A stretch of DNA of 64,000 nucleotides from Dactylis glomerata (taxonomy: Eukaryota; Streptophyta; Magnoliopsida; Poales; Poaceae), in NCBI GenBank assembly GCA_007115705.1, contig QXEO01001033.1, forward strand, positions 744,001 through 808,000. Reading direction: 5' to 3'. Positions 21,610 to 34,455 of the stretch are shown one piece after another (the first letter of the stretch is position 1; each line of letters begins with the position of its first letter). The notes under the pieces are model-generated. The model did not search any database, was not told the DNA's origin, and saw only the letters and a list, made by a program, of their open reading frames with translations. The position numbers were made by a program, and so were the translations under genes.

Positions 21610-24600
21610 GGAAAAACAAATTTGCCTAAAAACAAATAATTCTGAAATTTCATTTGACACGAGTTTTTTACTTTCTGATATATCAGTATGTACGTCAGAA
21701 AATCTAGTTTTAGGCCTTCTAGTTAGTTGTATTAATTTTTAATAAATTAATTAACCAGGTGTGAATGCATGGAGATTGCGTCTTTTTAATAAATTAAATC
21801 ATCGATGTTCATGAGCTATTTCTTATGCAGAAAAAAAATGACGTGCCCATATTTTGGAATTGTGCTTGCTGTCCAACTTTTCAAACAACATTGATAAGTC
21901 TAACTTTTTCCCTGCTTGTGTGTAACCCATGCCGTCTTTTTTGTTTGAACGGACCCATGCCGTCTTCAGCCCTTTGGATTTGACGCTGGTGTGTGCTTCC
22001 CTGCTTCTACTGCTTGCTCGATCTCCATGCTACCATGCTTCAGATAAGGGGCCTCCTCCTGCATTGACAACAAAAAAGAGATGATGTGTTTTTAGGTTAA
22101 AAAGAGAGAATGTTGGTATTAGAGGCGTCGTGGATTTATAATAAATCGTTGCAAGTATGCTGGGGATGAGCCATTTTAGTTGTATTGCTTTCTGTTGATG
22201 CTAAACATACTATAATGGTTGTATTAGGGGTGTCGTGGATTCATTGTATTTTACATACAGCCTCCACCCTCCAGGATTGGGAGTCCATTCTAGATTGTAA
22301 GCTCAACCGGAATTTGTTCCGGTGGAAATTAGCTCCCATTTTCCCCGTTTTTCAGTCAACATCTATGTGCCTTAGGACAAATAAAAATCATGTTTGGACT
22401 GTGACCAAACTATACCTTACCAATTTATTGACTAGATCAAAATATTTGGTGCCTGTTTGGATGATTGCTAATTTTTTGGCATGCCAATGCGCCACTACCA
22501 ACTTCAGTTCATGTTTAGCCAATGTTGGCCAATTCATCGTTAATGAAACATCAACCAAAATTTTGGCTAGCCAAATCTTTGGTAGGGCAACCCTGCGGAT
22601 AAACCAAACACACCCAGCCATGCAAATCTTTGAGGTGAAAACAAAAGGAGACTCTCCACGATAGAGACAGAACCTCTCCATATGACAATGTGTACACCAT
22701 CGGAGCAACCGAACAACCACCGTACCATGGCGCCTCCAATTCCCAACATTAGTAAGTGGATGCAACTACGACCTGAGTGGTTGTACAATATCTGCAGCAT
22801 GGTGCAGACACCTTAAGCAGAACAGATTTCAGGTTGCTGCAGGCGTAGTAGCCCTCCGGTAAATGCGGCAACAAGTGTTACAACAGGATATGTTGCATTA
22901 GCTTCAGTAACGACCATTCCAGTCGCAACCTGTTACAGCCCTTAACAACCCCATTGAGTCCATACATAAACAGTACTGCCTTTCTCTGCAAACTGGCCCA
23001 TGGTAAGTGTTGGACGGACCTCTGGATTTGGGCAGGATACACTTAACAACATAGCATGTGAGGATGTAGAAAGGATTGAGGGGCCAGAAAGTTACAGGCA
23101 GCGGCAAACAAGGTGCCTCAAGACTGGGTTCCAGCATCTTCCTGTCGATCCAGCCATCTTAGAGATAATAGTACACATGAATACCTAACTTTATCAAGAG
23201 GGATTCTGTGCTGTTGAAGATAGAGGTTGGTTGCTACAAAAATGGGAAAGGAGCATAATTTATGCTATATCTAAATGCAGACCTACTGACATATATGATG
23301 ATCAGTAAGATTAGGGAAGTTCTTCAAGTGCCCAAACATGAGAAGAGAACTCCATGTCTCTATATCTTAAATGATTTTCAACACAATGGATCTAAAATGC
23401 TGAATCCCGTAAGATGATCTTCTGTGAGATGATCATCGAGAAGACGGGAACTATTTTGGAAGGAGACGGGACGGGGATCCAAACGTTAATACTCAACAAT
23501 CAACATATCTGATTTGGTCCAACTGTGACTACATGACCACATGTGACTACATGACCACATGTAGGAGATAAACAGAAGGCGCCTATAAAATACTTTGCTT
23601 TTTCGTTCTATTCTCTAAACTTCTAAACGAATATTAACATTGTGTACTCGGTCATTGTTTTGGTCTGATTACTGGGCCTACTAGACATGAGATTTCTGGA
23701 TTTGTTGTAAAGGTGATTATTGCACTGCCTACCTCTCAGAATTTTCCACATGGAAACTCAGAGAAAATGTCATTTCTAATTTGAAGATGGCAATGGTACT
23801 TAATCTAAACAAAGTTCTGGTGCACAAATCCAATAGAAATGCACTAATATCCACATATTATAAAATATAACATCTGCACAGTTACATAAGTGCAAGCCAA
23901 ACCATACCAAACAGCCATTTTCTTCGGAACCCATAAGAGATGTTTACCCGTGTAAGTTCTAGCTACTAAACAGGTTTCATATATGAGAGCTTCTCAGTTC
24001 TGTCGGTACAAGCTGATGAAATGTTAACATCAATGGCGTAAATAAATCATAAATCAAGTTACAAAAATAGCATACGAATACAAAAGGAAACAATACACAA
24101 ATTTATGTGAAATTAGATTTAAGCTGGTTATATTGTTAAATCGGGAATTTTTTTAAGGATCCTAGATAGTTATGGGTGGCTCCAAGTAGCGCAGCTTATT
24201 TCTTGTGTTAGCAGAGCAATGGAGATAATCTGGGAGATGACATGCCATTTTTACGTTTGCTACAGTAGAAGCATATAAAAGATGGGTGTTTGTAGTCCTA
24301 CACATTGATAATGGATTACCCTGAACGTTGAGTAAACTAGCAAATGAATTAACTTAAACTAGATCAAGTAGCCCCCAGAACTTCATTGCAACTTGTCCCC
24401 TGGAGGACAAGCACATCAAACCTTAATTTAATTAAATAAAGCAAAAATAGCAAGTCCTTCCATCTGTATTGGCATTGACCGACCAGGTCACAGAAAGACC
24501 ATAAATTTTTTATATATACAGAATCCATTGACCACTAAGAAAAAGAGAACCAAGAAAATGACCATGAAATAATATTCCACAGAATCAAATTTTTTGCATT

Positions 24601-24700
24601 TTTTCAATTAGTATACATAACACTAACCTGAACCAGTACACATCCCATATCGCCTAAGAAAAGAACTGTCCCATTTCTTGGCCAGAATGCTCTTGTCTTC
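21610..24700. other. intergenic, no gene recognised
   Basis: A possible MITE with GTTTGG/CCAAAC-rich inverted ends lies at about 22450-22615 but has no target duplication I can read. An 18-bp unit is tandemly repeated twice at 23525-23560. Otherwise nothing supported. Confidence 0.5.
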
Positions 24701-26556
24701 TTAGAAGCGAGTAGCAATTTCTGCAAAAACAGACTTAAAATCTGTCGTTGGTGTTCCTTCACCTTCTGGTTTTGATGCCAGATCAAACGCCTTGAACTTT
24801 GCTTCCTCAAACAGAAGGGCCTAGGCAGGCAGGAAAGGCACCAGGGGTAGTAACTACTAGTCAGTAAGGCGCATATAGATGCAAGGAATATGTTTGGTAG
24901 ATGATGAAGAACACATCGAGCAGTAGTTCATCTATAGAAACGTGTGTTTCATGCTATGAAGGTACCTGTATGCAAACTTCTGCAACATCTGCCCTAGCAA
25001 TAGTTTTTGTTTCTGTCTTCAAGATCTCGTCATCCTTTCCAATGATCAACTCTCGCACACCACCATCTTTGTCTTGCAGTCCTCCAGCCCTGCAAAGAGA
25101 TCAGAAATGGAAATGTTTGCTATCAACACAAAAGTTCTTTGCATGCACTTCTATCGTTTTATTCATCCAACAAACATATATAAGATTAATTTTGTCTGTG
25201 TACGTCTATGGAAAAGAAAGGTGACAGATTGGCTGGCAGCCTATTACATAAATCCAATTTGACAAAAGAAATCTTTGTGAAACATGCAAAGAGTAAGTGC
25301 ATTCTGCAAATAGTGCTAACAAATGAGTTTGTGCTACTACCTTATAATTGTATATGGTAAACCAGAGTCCGCTAGGTACTGTTCTGCCTTTCGTTTCCAC
25401 ACCTATACATTTAGAAGAGAATGATCAGTCTAAGTTTCAAAATGATAGAAATTATATGTCTGTGCACTCACAACTACATGAAAGACCAAAAAACAAAATT
25501 CTTCAAATATACCAGTATATTCCCATTTCCCAGCTTGTTTAATGGATGGTTGAGATCTGTTCCGCCCATGGATCCCACCAGAACTATCTGCTTGACACCA
25601 ATGCTCTTGGCTGCATGGATAATTAAAGATAGAGATATATAATGAGACAAGGAACAGATCGACTCAAGCGAAAACTGCACATGGATGCTTCACCGACCAA
25701 TAGTTCGAAAACACATGAACAATAGCTGATGCCTGATAGACTGATAGCACTACAATATGGAGGTGAAGATTTACCTGCATCGATTTGATTCTTTTGGCCA
25801 ATCCAATCCACCTGAAACCAAGAGATCAATTGTGTGAGAAGAAATGCACAGCAAGTTGCCATTGCTGATGTCAGCACTGTGATTGCCAAAAGTGATTTCA
25901 CCTGCTCAGGGTCAGACCCTTCTTCAAAGTAGAACTCCGGCCGTCCGCCTTTGCTAGGATCGAACCCGGGCTTCATCTTTGGGACGGCGCTGGTGAGGAT
26001 GACGAGCGCGTCGATGCCCTCTACGGCGGCGGCGACGCTCCCGAGGTCTCTTATGTCCCCGACGAACACGTCGTCCCCGCCGCCTATCTTGGCCTTGCTG
26101 TCCTGCGTCCTGACCAGCCCTCTGGCCGTGAACTGGTCCGCTCTCTCCTTCAGCTTCTTGTACACGATCTGGCCTGGATTGCCATCGGATTACGGTACGC
26201 AAATCGGGAAGGTAAATCAGTGGTGTGGTGATGCGTCTTGGTTTCAAGAAATTTGCTGCAAATGCGCCGACTGTGCCGGCCAATCCTCCCACGCGGCGGC
26301 GCCGGAATATAGCAATGCAGGGCTGGCGAATGAGAAGCGGGTAAAAATAGGAGTAGCAGGATTTGGGTTGTCTACCTGTTCGTCCGCCGGCGCCGGTGAC
26401 GAGCACGGTGGCCGGCGACCCGGCGGCGGCGGCCGAGACGGCGAGCCCGGCCCGCCCGACACGCCGCCTCAGCGGGAGGATGCTATGGCGGGGAGGAAGG
26501 AGGGTTTGAACCCTGAACGGGGACGACAAGCGCATCGCCGCCGCCGCCGTGGTCAT
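24701..26556 (-). CDS. plastid NAD(P)-binding atypical SDR, At2g37660-like
   Basis: Seven exons: 26556-26376, 26173-25902, 25811-25775, 25610-25513, 25402-25341, 25089-24966, 24820-24701. They join in frame to 297 residues with GT-AG introns. Residues 1 to about 45 are Arg/Ser/Ala-rich without acids, a likely chloroplast transit peptide. VLVTGAGGRTGQ (51-62) is the glycine-rich Rossmann dinucleotide loop. VFVGDIRD and ALVILTSAVP are further cofactor-binding strands of the atypical SDR fold. KQIVLVGSMGGTD and the AEQYLADSGLPYTIIR segment match the At5g02240/At2g37660 family. The C-terminus (KAFDLASKPEGEGTPTTDF) is also typical. The family binds NADP(H); the substrate is not established. The ATG at 26556 gives the transit peptide directly. 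Confidence 0.9.
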
Positions 26557-26763
26557 CGTTGGCTATGTCCTCTCCTCCGGCGAGTGAGCGATGTCAGTGG
26601 GAGTTTGCTCGGCTGAGCGGCGGTCCGTCACTCTCCTTATCGCTTCGACGGTGGGGCCGCGTGCGAACATGGGCCTGAGAGGGTTTGGAGTTGTGGGCTT
26701 TGGCCCGCTTCCTGAAGTTACCATGGGTCGGTCCTCATTTCGAGGATAATCCATAGCTAGATA

Positions 26764-26915
26764 CTCTCTGTGTTTTTAAATATAAGATGTTTTAGGTTTG
26801 TGAATCAAATGTATCTGCCATGTTTATGTAGGTTTACTCGATATACACATTAAAACATATCTAGATATATTTACTTTACAAACCTAAAATATCTTATATT
26901 TAAAAATGGAGGGAG
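26764..26915. mobile_element. Stowaway MITE (152 bp)
   Basis: Inverted ends (CTCTCTGTGTTTTTAAATAT, with the right end closing in GGAGGGAG) and TA duplications (26762-26763 and 26916-26917). The arms pair through AAGATGTTTTAGGTTTGT. It lies upstream of the SDR gene start. Confidence 0.85.
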
Positions 26916-26917
26916 TA

Positions 26918-29418
26918 ATTTCCAACTCCTATCGATTGAATAAAGCTCCCTATTCCCCTAAAAAAAACAGGTTTCGAACTCCTACTAGCAAAAAGCTTTC
27001 CATAAAAAAACAAAAAATTGACGCTAGAATAGTAAAAAAGGTTATGCTTTAGAAAAGGTTTTAAAAAATGGGCGTGCCTCGGGGTCAAGCTAGTAAGATT
27101 TAACTAAATCTTAGTCACCTCCTCCGCCGCCGCTGCCATGCCGCCTCCTTCTGCTGCCCGCGGCCGATGCCGCTTCACGGCGCTGTGCCGCACCGCCCAA
27201 CGCCGCCATAGGCCTCCCTCTAACCCCTCCTCCCCATCTTCCCCAACTCCGGTGACCACCGCACCCTCCACCCTAAGATCCTACACCCCCAACCTAAGTT
27301 TTTCAACCTCAACACCGCCGACAACGTCACGGCCAGCCACGCCGTCCCCGTCTCCTGTGAGGTCTTGGTCTCGCCTCCGCCAAGGACGCCGCGGCTAGCC
27401 ACTTCTTCCCCGTCGGCGAGGTCGGCCTTCTTCTTCCTGGCACACCACGAATCTCCAGCAGATGAATCGGACGAACCAGGATGTGTGTGGGATCTCAGCC
27501 CCTGATTTCTAGCAAAATCATTAAAAAATATAGTTTAGAATAGACACACCCTTGACAATGGAAAAACTTGTTTCCAAGCCAAAGTGTGAACACTTTATGG
27601 AAACATTACTGGGCGCATAAGGGAGACTTATACATGGAATTTAATTATCAAGTGTCGATGGTCCATGTAAAATATCGGTTGTTACCATAATGATGATTTC
27701 TGTCCAATCATCCTGAAAAGTCGACAAGCATGTTAGATCGTCGTAGGTCCATAGTTAGCTTGTCCAGAAAGGTGTTGTAAACTCGCAATGAGCAACCATT
27801 TGTGGCCTCGTGTGTGGTCTCTCCCTTCCAATCTTCCACACATGTCCAACCTAAGTCACATATGTTGTCACGCTAAGAGCTGATTTTCTAGGTTATATAA
27901 GAGGTTGTGTGGCATATGCGACCACATGTGCCACTCATGTGCAGGGGTTGAGATATGGGACCAGCAAGGGCACGCGCCCCCTCAAAATTGTGTATGACCA
28001 AGGAGGACATGACTCTACTCCAGTGCCACACATACCTTCAGTCGGTGCCCGTGTGAAATTGAGGTATCTCTTTATTTTTATGCTCCCCTCGATTTCAAAG
28101 TTTAGCTTGGGAATTTAAAGTTTCAGAATTTTGAAGGTTAGTACATGGTTATCTAAAAATTATAGTTAACTTTGAAGAGATTAGTTGAGAGTTGTGAACT
28201 CCCTGTATGATAAAAGTTACATAGGACCTAGGAGCGCATAGTCTCCCGGGTGCTAGATATTCTCCCAAGCAATAAGACTAAAGTATATATGGTGCAATAC
28301 CCTAGTCTAATACATACCATGGGCTTTTTATCATTGTGAGGAGGGAGTGCATACTAAGATGGATAGAGTTAGGGAAGATAAAATTCCATGAAGGGAGATC
28401 TAATTCCTTCAAGTACCATATGATGAAACGGAAGAACCATAGACCAAAATCTTCAATAAGAAATTCTTGAACATTTCCCTTGTGCTGAAATGGATCTAGA
28501 ATTTTCAATGATCCTTGTAGATTCTGGAACCAATTAATTACCAACAAATACTTGGCTATTGTGGAGTCTATCATGATGACTTGTGTGAGTGGTTCTCAGT
28601 TTTGGAATGGTTTACAACAAGCGAAAGATTGGTTAAAACAGGGAGCATAATATTTGGCGAAGAATAGGAAATCACTTAATTCTCACATGATAAACGGATT
28701 TTTTAATTACTTCTAAGGATTTTCCCCTGGTTACAACGTGTACGCCTAATTTCTTTCGGGTCTAATTTACCGGTGGCTCTCTTGCAAAGGGTGTCGCGGT
28801 GGTAGAGAGTGTGTTTTGTTAGGAAGTTGTTTTCAAATGAGATTTCCTATTTCGCTAAAAAAGTTTGATTTTTTTATTTTGAGTTGAAAGTTGTGAATCA
28901 CCATGTTCAACGGTCCCGATGTTCAACGGCCATTCATGTCGTCGTTCGCCGTCGTCGGAAATGGAGAGGATGAGAGGAAGGTGGTCCAGAGCGCAGGCTC
29001 AAGCAGAGTAGAGGAGTGGAGAAGGAACCCAACACAACACCAGCACAACGAACGCAAGCAGAAGTGCCAATGTGTCATGGCGATGAGAGGGAGCACACGC
29101 CGGAGCGCATGCACGCATCTCCAGGTCCACCTGTGCGTGCATGCATGCAGGAGCAAACAAACGGCTAACAACAAAACAACGTTCAGTTACTTCCGGGTCT
29201 CCGGCAGTCCGGCCAAGATCTCCGGTGGCGTCCCTGCTGTGCTGGCCCGGAGGAAGCAGCGGACGGACGGAAACATACAGGCGGTGCGTGGTTGCGTGGT
29301 ACTTCGGCGTGGAGGGGCTGGTGGCTGGCCGCGCGCTTTTGTCCGTGGCCGCAGCGACGACAAGGAAAAGGAGCGACAGCCATGGCACTGCTCATTGTCT
29401 TGTTCATCGATCCGTCTC
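26918..29418. other. intergenic, no gene supported
   Basis: A GC-rich stretch at 27130-27400 opens several frames rich in Pro/Ser/Arg with no domain. 27500-28900 is AT-rich without recognisable coding or terminal repeats. The GC-rich open frames at 28903-29460, on both strands, precede the DVL gene and look like promoter-proximal composition effects. Confidence 0.5.
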
Positions 29419-29425
29419 TATATAC
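29419..29425 (+). promoter_or_regulatory. TATA box of the DVL-like gene
   Basis: TATATAC lies 59 nt before the ATG at 29484, which would place the transcription start near 29450 with a leader of about 30 nt. Confidence 0.5.
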
Positions 29426-29483
29426 TGCGCATCTCTAGTAGTTACTTCGCCATCCGTTGAGCCGTGAGCAGGAGGAGGAGGAG

Positions 29484-29726
29484 ATGGAGCGTGCGAGGTC
29501 ATCGACGGGCGACATTACCGGCCGCGGCTGCGGCTCGCCGCTGCTCGTGAGGAGCTACTCCGCCGGCAGCAGCGGCGGCGGCGGCGCGAATAACCAGCGG
29601 GAGCAGAGCTCGTGGGGGCGGGTGGCGAGGCTGAGGAGGAAGGCGGCGGAGCAGCGTGCGCGGTTCTACATCGTGCGCCGCTGCCTCCACATGCTCCTCT
29701 GCTGGCGCGACGACACCAAACGCTAG
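29484..29726 (+). CDS. DVL/ROTUNDIFOLIA-like (RTFL) small polypeptide
   Basis: A single exon of 80 residues. The C-terminus ARFYIVRRCLHMLLCWRDD (residues 59-77) is the conserved RTFL domain: basic, with a Cys-x-x-x-Leu-Leu-Cys-Trp core. This defines the DVL/ROT4 family of plant peptides, which restrict polar cell proliferation when over-expressed and associate with the plasma membrane. The N-terminal half is Gly/Ser/Arg-rich and variable (RSYSAGSSGGGG), as in grass members. The ATG at 29484 follows an AGGAGGAGGAG leader and is the first ATG after the predicted start of transcription. The usual length for the family is about 50-150 residues, so it looks complete. The gene abuts a 1.2-kb tandem duplication on its 3' side. 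Confidence 0.9.
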   Translation: MERARSSTGDITGRGCGSPLLVRSYSAGSSGGGGANNQREQSSWGRVARLRRKAAEQRARFYIVRRCLHMLLCWRDDTKR

Positions 29727-30108
29727 CTGGTCGTCGATCGAGTCCATTGCCAATCGTGCAGCTCGGCTTAGTCCGCTGCTAGCTTCGCAGGTCTCTCCGT
29801 TTAGTTGTCCTACCTTCCTTTCTGCTTGATAATTTCCTTTTATAGATCCCGGTTCCATGAAAGAAGGAATCCCTATGCAGGGTTCGATGCTTTACCAGTG
29901 AAACTATTTGCTACTGGATAGTAGTATTCATCTCTGTGAAATTATAATTGGACAACACCTCAGAATAAGATTGTTGTTGCTTGGTCTTTCTTTCGGTGTT
30001 CTTTGTTCCTTTTTTGTTTCCGGCCGTCGCCAGCGTTGGTGGTTTCTGCTTTTCGTGGGTCTTCTTCCGATTCGAATACATGTTGCACAGTACTTGCGGT
30101 AAAGTATA

Positions 30109-30202
30109 CTCCCTTTGATCAGAAATAAGTGTCGGTGACTTAGTACAAACTTTATATTAAGTTAGTATAAAATTACCGACACTTATTTCCGATCGGAGGG
30201 AG
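30109..30202. mobile_element. Stowaway MITE (94 bp) in duplication copy 1
   Basis: CTCCCTTTGATCAGAAATAA pairs with the right end (TTATTTCCGATCGGAGGGAG), with TA at 30107-30108 and 30203-30204. It is absent from the matching position in copy 2 (about 40360), so it inserted after the duplication. Confidence 0.9.
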
Positions 30203-31197
30203 TAACATTTTTCCTTTCTAAAATAGACGTGAAAGTCTTGCGTCATCTTATTAAGTTGAGATGAATACAATCGTTTGGTTAATTAGTGAAAACTCGGGTG
30301 AAATCCGTTACAAACAACAGGGATACCTATAGAAAGTCCACACAAGACGCTGAGGTTGCAACCTAGTATCACCGTCATCACTTCTTTATGACCACTGACT
30401 TCTACTTCACCATTAGTTACCACCTACGAAGCCTTTACCACAAACAAGTGCAGCCCATGCTAGCCAATGAAAAATGGTCCGTCATTCGCTTTGGGACCCG
30501 CTAGATCAGTTGTGAACATTGTCGGAGGAAAACAGCGAGCTTTGGCCAACCAGGCCCTCACAGCCGACCAAAAATCTCTTTTCGTCGTGTGCTCCTCCTT
30601 GGCAGCTCGGACTCCATGACAAAAAGGAGATGCACATGAAAACCCTTTGGTAGACCAAAGAAAACTCCTTGATAGTATACATCTCTTTGGAATTATAAAT
30701 GGACACCTCATAATAAGATTGCTTTTGTTTCATCTTCTTTTACCGTGTTCTCTATTCTTTTTTCCAGTCGTTGCCACCGTTAGAGGTTTCTGCTTGTCAT
30801 GATGCTTCTTCCGATTCGAATGCATGTTGCAGACTTGCGGTAAGGAAAAAAATTGTTTCCTTTCTAAAGCAAAGGCAAAAGTTACACCTCATCTTACTAA
30901 TTGCAAAGAATATAATCATTTGTTAAATAAGCAAAAACACGGGTGGAATCTGTTACAAACACGCAAAGCAACATCGGCCGACCTTGCTACCAACAGGAGT
31001 TTTGCGACTTCACCATTGGTGAACACCTAGCAAGGTGTGACTGCCGCCGCCACCCGGCCTAGGGTCAGTCCCTTAGAATTATTGTGTAATTCTTGGTCAA
31101 TGGTTACACGAACCAACCATTTAAAGTTGCTTTTGGATACGAATTCAGCATCATCAATTTTACACATAATTGATATTTATCTGGTTACAACTGAAAG

Positions 31198-31360
31198 TGT
31201 AGAAGGGTAGGGGGAGAGAGATTGCGGAATATGATGGATGTATTATTGAGCCTCTCGGACGAATATATATATAGACGTGCAGGTAGTAGAATTGGAGTAG
31301 AAGACAAGTAATATCTCTATCTAATATATCCTTAAACCTAACCGACATATATCTCTAACA
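31198..31360 (-). repeat. 3' LTR of the copia-type element
   Basis: Read on the minus strand it begins TGTTAGAG and ends CTTCTACA. Its partner lies at 39976-40136. Confidence 0.85.
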
Positions 31361-31478
31361 CCCCCCCCCCCAGTCGTAGCGGTAGTGACGTGAACAACTG
31401 TAGCGTCGCGGATGGTCAGACTGGAGAGAAACCGAAGGCATAGAAACCAACGGGCTAACACCCCCCCCCCCCCCCCCC
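31361..31478 (-). repeat. duplicated polypurine tract of the copia-type element
   Basis: Runs of 11 C (31361-31371) and 18 C (31461-31478), read as G runs on the coding strand, each precede a similar segment (AGTCGTAGCGG versus AGTCGGAGCGG, GTTGCGTCGCGGATG-like). This indicates a tandem duplication of about 100 bp including the tract. Confidence 0.6.
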
Positions 31479-32831
31479 GCAGTCGGAGCGGGAGCGTCAT
31501 GGACGAAGTTGCGTCGCGGATGCTTGGACTATAGAGGAAGCCGAGGAGTGCTCATACGAGGTGATAGCCCTTGTGCCGATGTCGAGGAAGCCGAGAGTGG
31601 TGGGTGCTGCAACCTTGGTCGAGGTAGCCGTGCGAGGGTTTGCCATGGTCGATGTTGTGGTCGGGATGTCGGTGTCGATGTAGCCGCACTTGAAGCCGCA
31701 GGCACGTAGTGCGCCATAGAAGGACGGCGACGCATCGAGGCAATCGTCAAGGAGAGCGATGCCGAAGTCGATACAGTCCGAGCCGTCGAGGACGAGGTGT
31801 GTCCATAGCTTTGCCAGAACCAGGCGCACATCGGGAACGAAGGCATACTCTAGTTGTGCCAAAACCGAGTACGCGAAGACAAACATGAGGACGAGGCGCT
31901 GCGACCGAGCTTGCCAGGCTTGAGAACGCGTCAGGGATGAAGGCAAGCACCGGTGTTGCCAGTACCGGGCATGCGAAGAACGGGACCAGTAGAAAAAACT
32001 TCACGCCATGTCGAAGAGGAGACTAGCAGAGAAGGACTCCACGACGGTTGCGAGGCGCACAACGGCAGAGAGTGTCGATGCAGTCCGCAGTTGTCGGAGT
32101 AGACGAGCAGGTGTAGTCGAGAACGAGGCGATGACGCTGGCGATGAAGTCGTGCTCGACGTAAACGTAGAAGGCGGTGAACCAGTGACGACCAAGAGCGG
32201 CCATGCTGGATACCTAGACAGGCGAAGGGGTAGTCGGTGGGACCTGCAACGGCTAGGAGTGGCCATGCAGGTTGCTTGTGGAGATGCGGTGGCGGTGCTC
32301 GAAGTATGCGAGGAAGAACCCGACGGCGTGATGAAGACCATGCGCGGACGACGGCATCCCGCGCCGAGGGAGGTGGCGTGGTGGAAGCCAGCAATGTCCT
32401 CGCGAGGTGACGGTGATGACCGCATGCAGCGACGCTACGGCCCGATGGGACAGCGCGGCTGCAGGGCACGAGTCAGTGCAGTGGCGTGAGAACCACCAGC
32501 AACGTGTATGCCGGAGAAGGCACGTTGGTAGCCGGCGGCGGCGACCAAAGGCGGCGACGCTACGGCCCAAACAGGCGATGCAGCGGCAGCCCGATGCTCG
32601 AACGGTGGTAGGTGCGTGCTCGGGGACGTACTTGGCTGAGACGTGCATCAGATCGATTGATCAGACCGACGGCGGCGCTGTATGCGCCAAGTCCTAGATG
32701 ACGGCACACATATCGAAACCCGTGGCGTCGTTGTCGGTGTAGTCCCTAGCGATGACGGCGATGACGGACTGGCGATGAAGACCGCACAGGCGTGGAGTCG
32801 GCAGTGACGTACTGAGGCTTCCCTCGGACAA

Positions 32832-34455
32832 TGATGCAGCGCGGTGTTGATGGTTTTTCACCGTCCAGTTGGGAACCCCAAGAGGAAGGTATGATGAGCA
32901 CAACAGCAAGTTTTTCCCTCGGTAAGAAACCAAGGTTTGTCAGTCCAAGAAAAAGTCAAACTCCAGAAGGTGATGCTGACTAGCCTATTAACACTCCAAC
33001 AAGGGCGTCGTTAACGATTCTTGTTGACTCGTCTTCAACTAGTAGCAACGCGGAACCTGCACACAACATAACCAAATACTTTGCTCCCAACTTAAGATGA
33101 GGTTGTTAATCTCACCGGTTTGCTTGAAACAAAGGGTATGAGCATATCGAGTGGAAAGCAATAGTAATATGCGAGTAAAGTAAACAGGTGATAGCAATAT
33201 AATGGAAATAGGACCGGGGTCCACAGTTCACTAGTGGTGTCTCTCCATAAGATAAAATAACACATGCTGGGTAAACAAATTATAGTTGGGCAATTGATAG
33301 AATAAAGACAACGTGATATGTCAAGAGGATCACTATGAGATTTACTCTGGGCATTACAACAAGATACATAGACCGACATCCAACTGCATCTATGACTAAT
33401 AATCCACTTGTGGCGAATCAATCCGAGAACTCCACAAGTATTAAGTTGTGAACAACAGATAACTTCATTAAGCAAAGTGTGTAATGTAAAGAAAGCATAT
33501 GCCCTTGGACATATGAATGTTGTTTTCTCCCTAGTGGCAACAACACATCTACAACCTTAGAGGTTTCTGTCACTCCCCTAGATTAAATAGAGGCATGAAC
33601 CCACTATCGAGCATAAATACCCCCTCTTGGAGTCACTAGCAACTACTCGGCCAAGATAGCTAATAACAACAGAGAGCATGCAAGATCATAAACAACATAG
33701 AGATAATATAAGATAAAATTCAGCACATCAACTCAATCATAACACCAATATTCATTGGATCCAACAAACACAATATGTAGAATTACATAACGGTGATCTC
33801 GATCATGTAAGGCAGCTCACAAGATCTAAACATGAAGCACATGGTGGAGAAGACAACCATCTAGCTACTGCTATGGACCCATAGTCCAAGGTAGACTACT
33901 CACTCATCGCGCCGAAGGCAAGCATGGCGATGAAGAAGACCTCCAGTGACGATTCCCCTCTCCGGCAGGGTGCCGGGAAGAGCTTCTGGACCCTCCCGAT
34001 CTCGGGTCGACGACGGCGGCGGATCGCGATGTGTTTCTGGAAAAGTGATCGGGTGTTTATGTTTTTCCCGTCGGAGGGTCTTTATAGGCGAAGGGGCAGC
34101 GTCCGAAGTGCACCAGGGGCCCTCACCATAGGTGGGCGTGGGCCAGGGGCAGGCCGCGCCCCTAGTGGTGTGGCCGCCCTGTGGCTCCTTTCCGTCTCCT
34201 CTTCGGTTCTCTGGAAGCTTCGGTAAAATTCCGGATGTTTGGCTTTTGTTTCGTCCAATTCCGAGAATATTTCCTGTGTAACTTTTCTGAAACACAAAAA
34301 TAGCAGAAAATAGGAAACTGGCACTGTGGCATCTTGTTAATAGGTTAGTTCCGGAAAATACGTAAAAATGCCATGAAATGTAACGAAACACTAAGCAAAT
34401 GGTGTAAAAACAAGCATGGAGCATCAAAAATTATGGATACGTTTGAGACGTATCA
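32832..34455 (-). repeat. 3' LTR of the LARD-like element
   Basis: Ends read TGATACGTCTC and CGCTGCATCA on the minus strand. It differs from its partner at about 5 percent of positions over the first 300 bp, counted by eye. Confidence 0.88.

Noticed and set aside
22450..22620. Candidate MITE with GTTTGG/CCAAAC ends
   Set aside because: Inverted ends are weak and flanking duplication is absent.
27138..27398. Pro/Ser/Thr-rich 86-codon frame
   Set aside because: Low complexity, no homology recognised, no conserved signal.
30460..30733. Protein-coding gene on the minus strand of the tandem unit
   Set aside because: Short, with stops between copies and no recognised family; kept only as a possible relic in the duplication finding.
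31497..32697. Many frames on both strands in the copia-type element interior
   Set aside because: GC-rich non-coding filler; none shows gag, protease, integrase or reverse transcriptase motifs.
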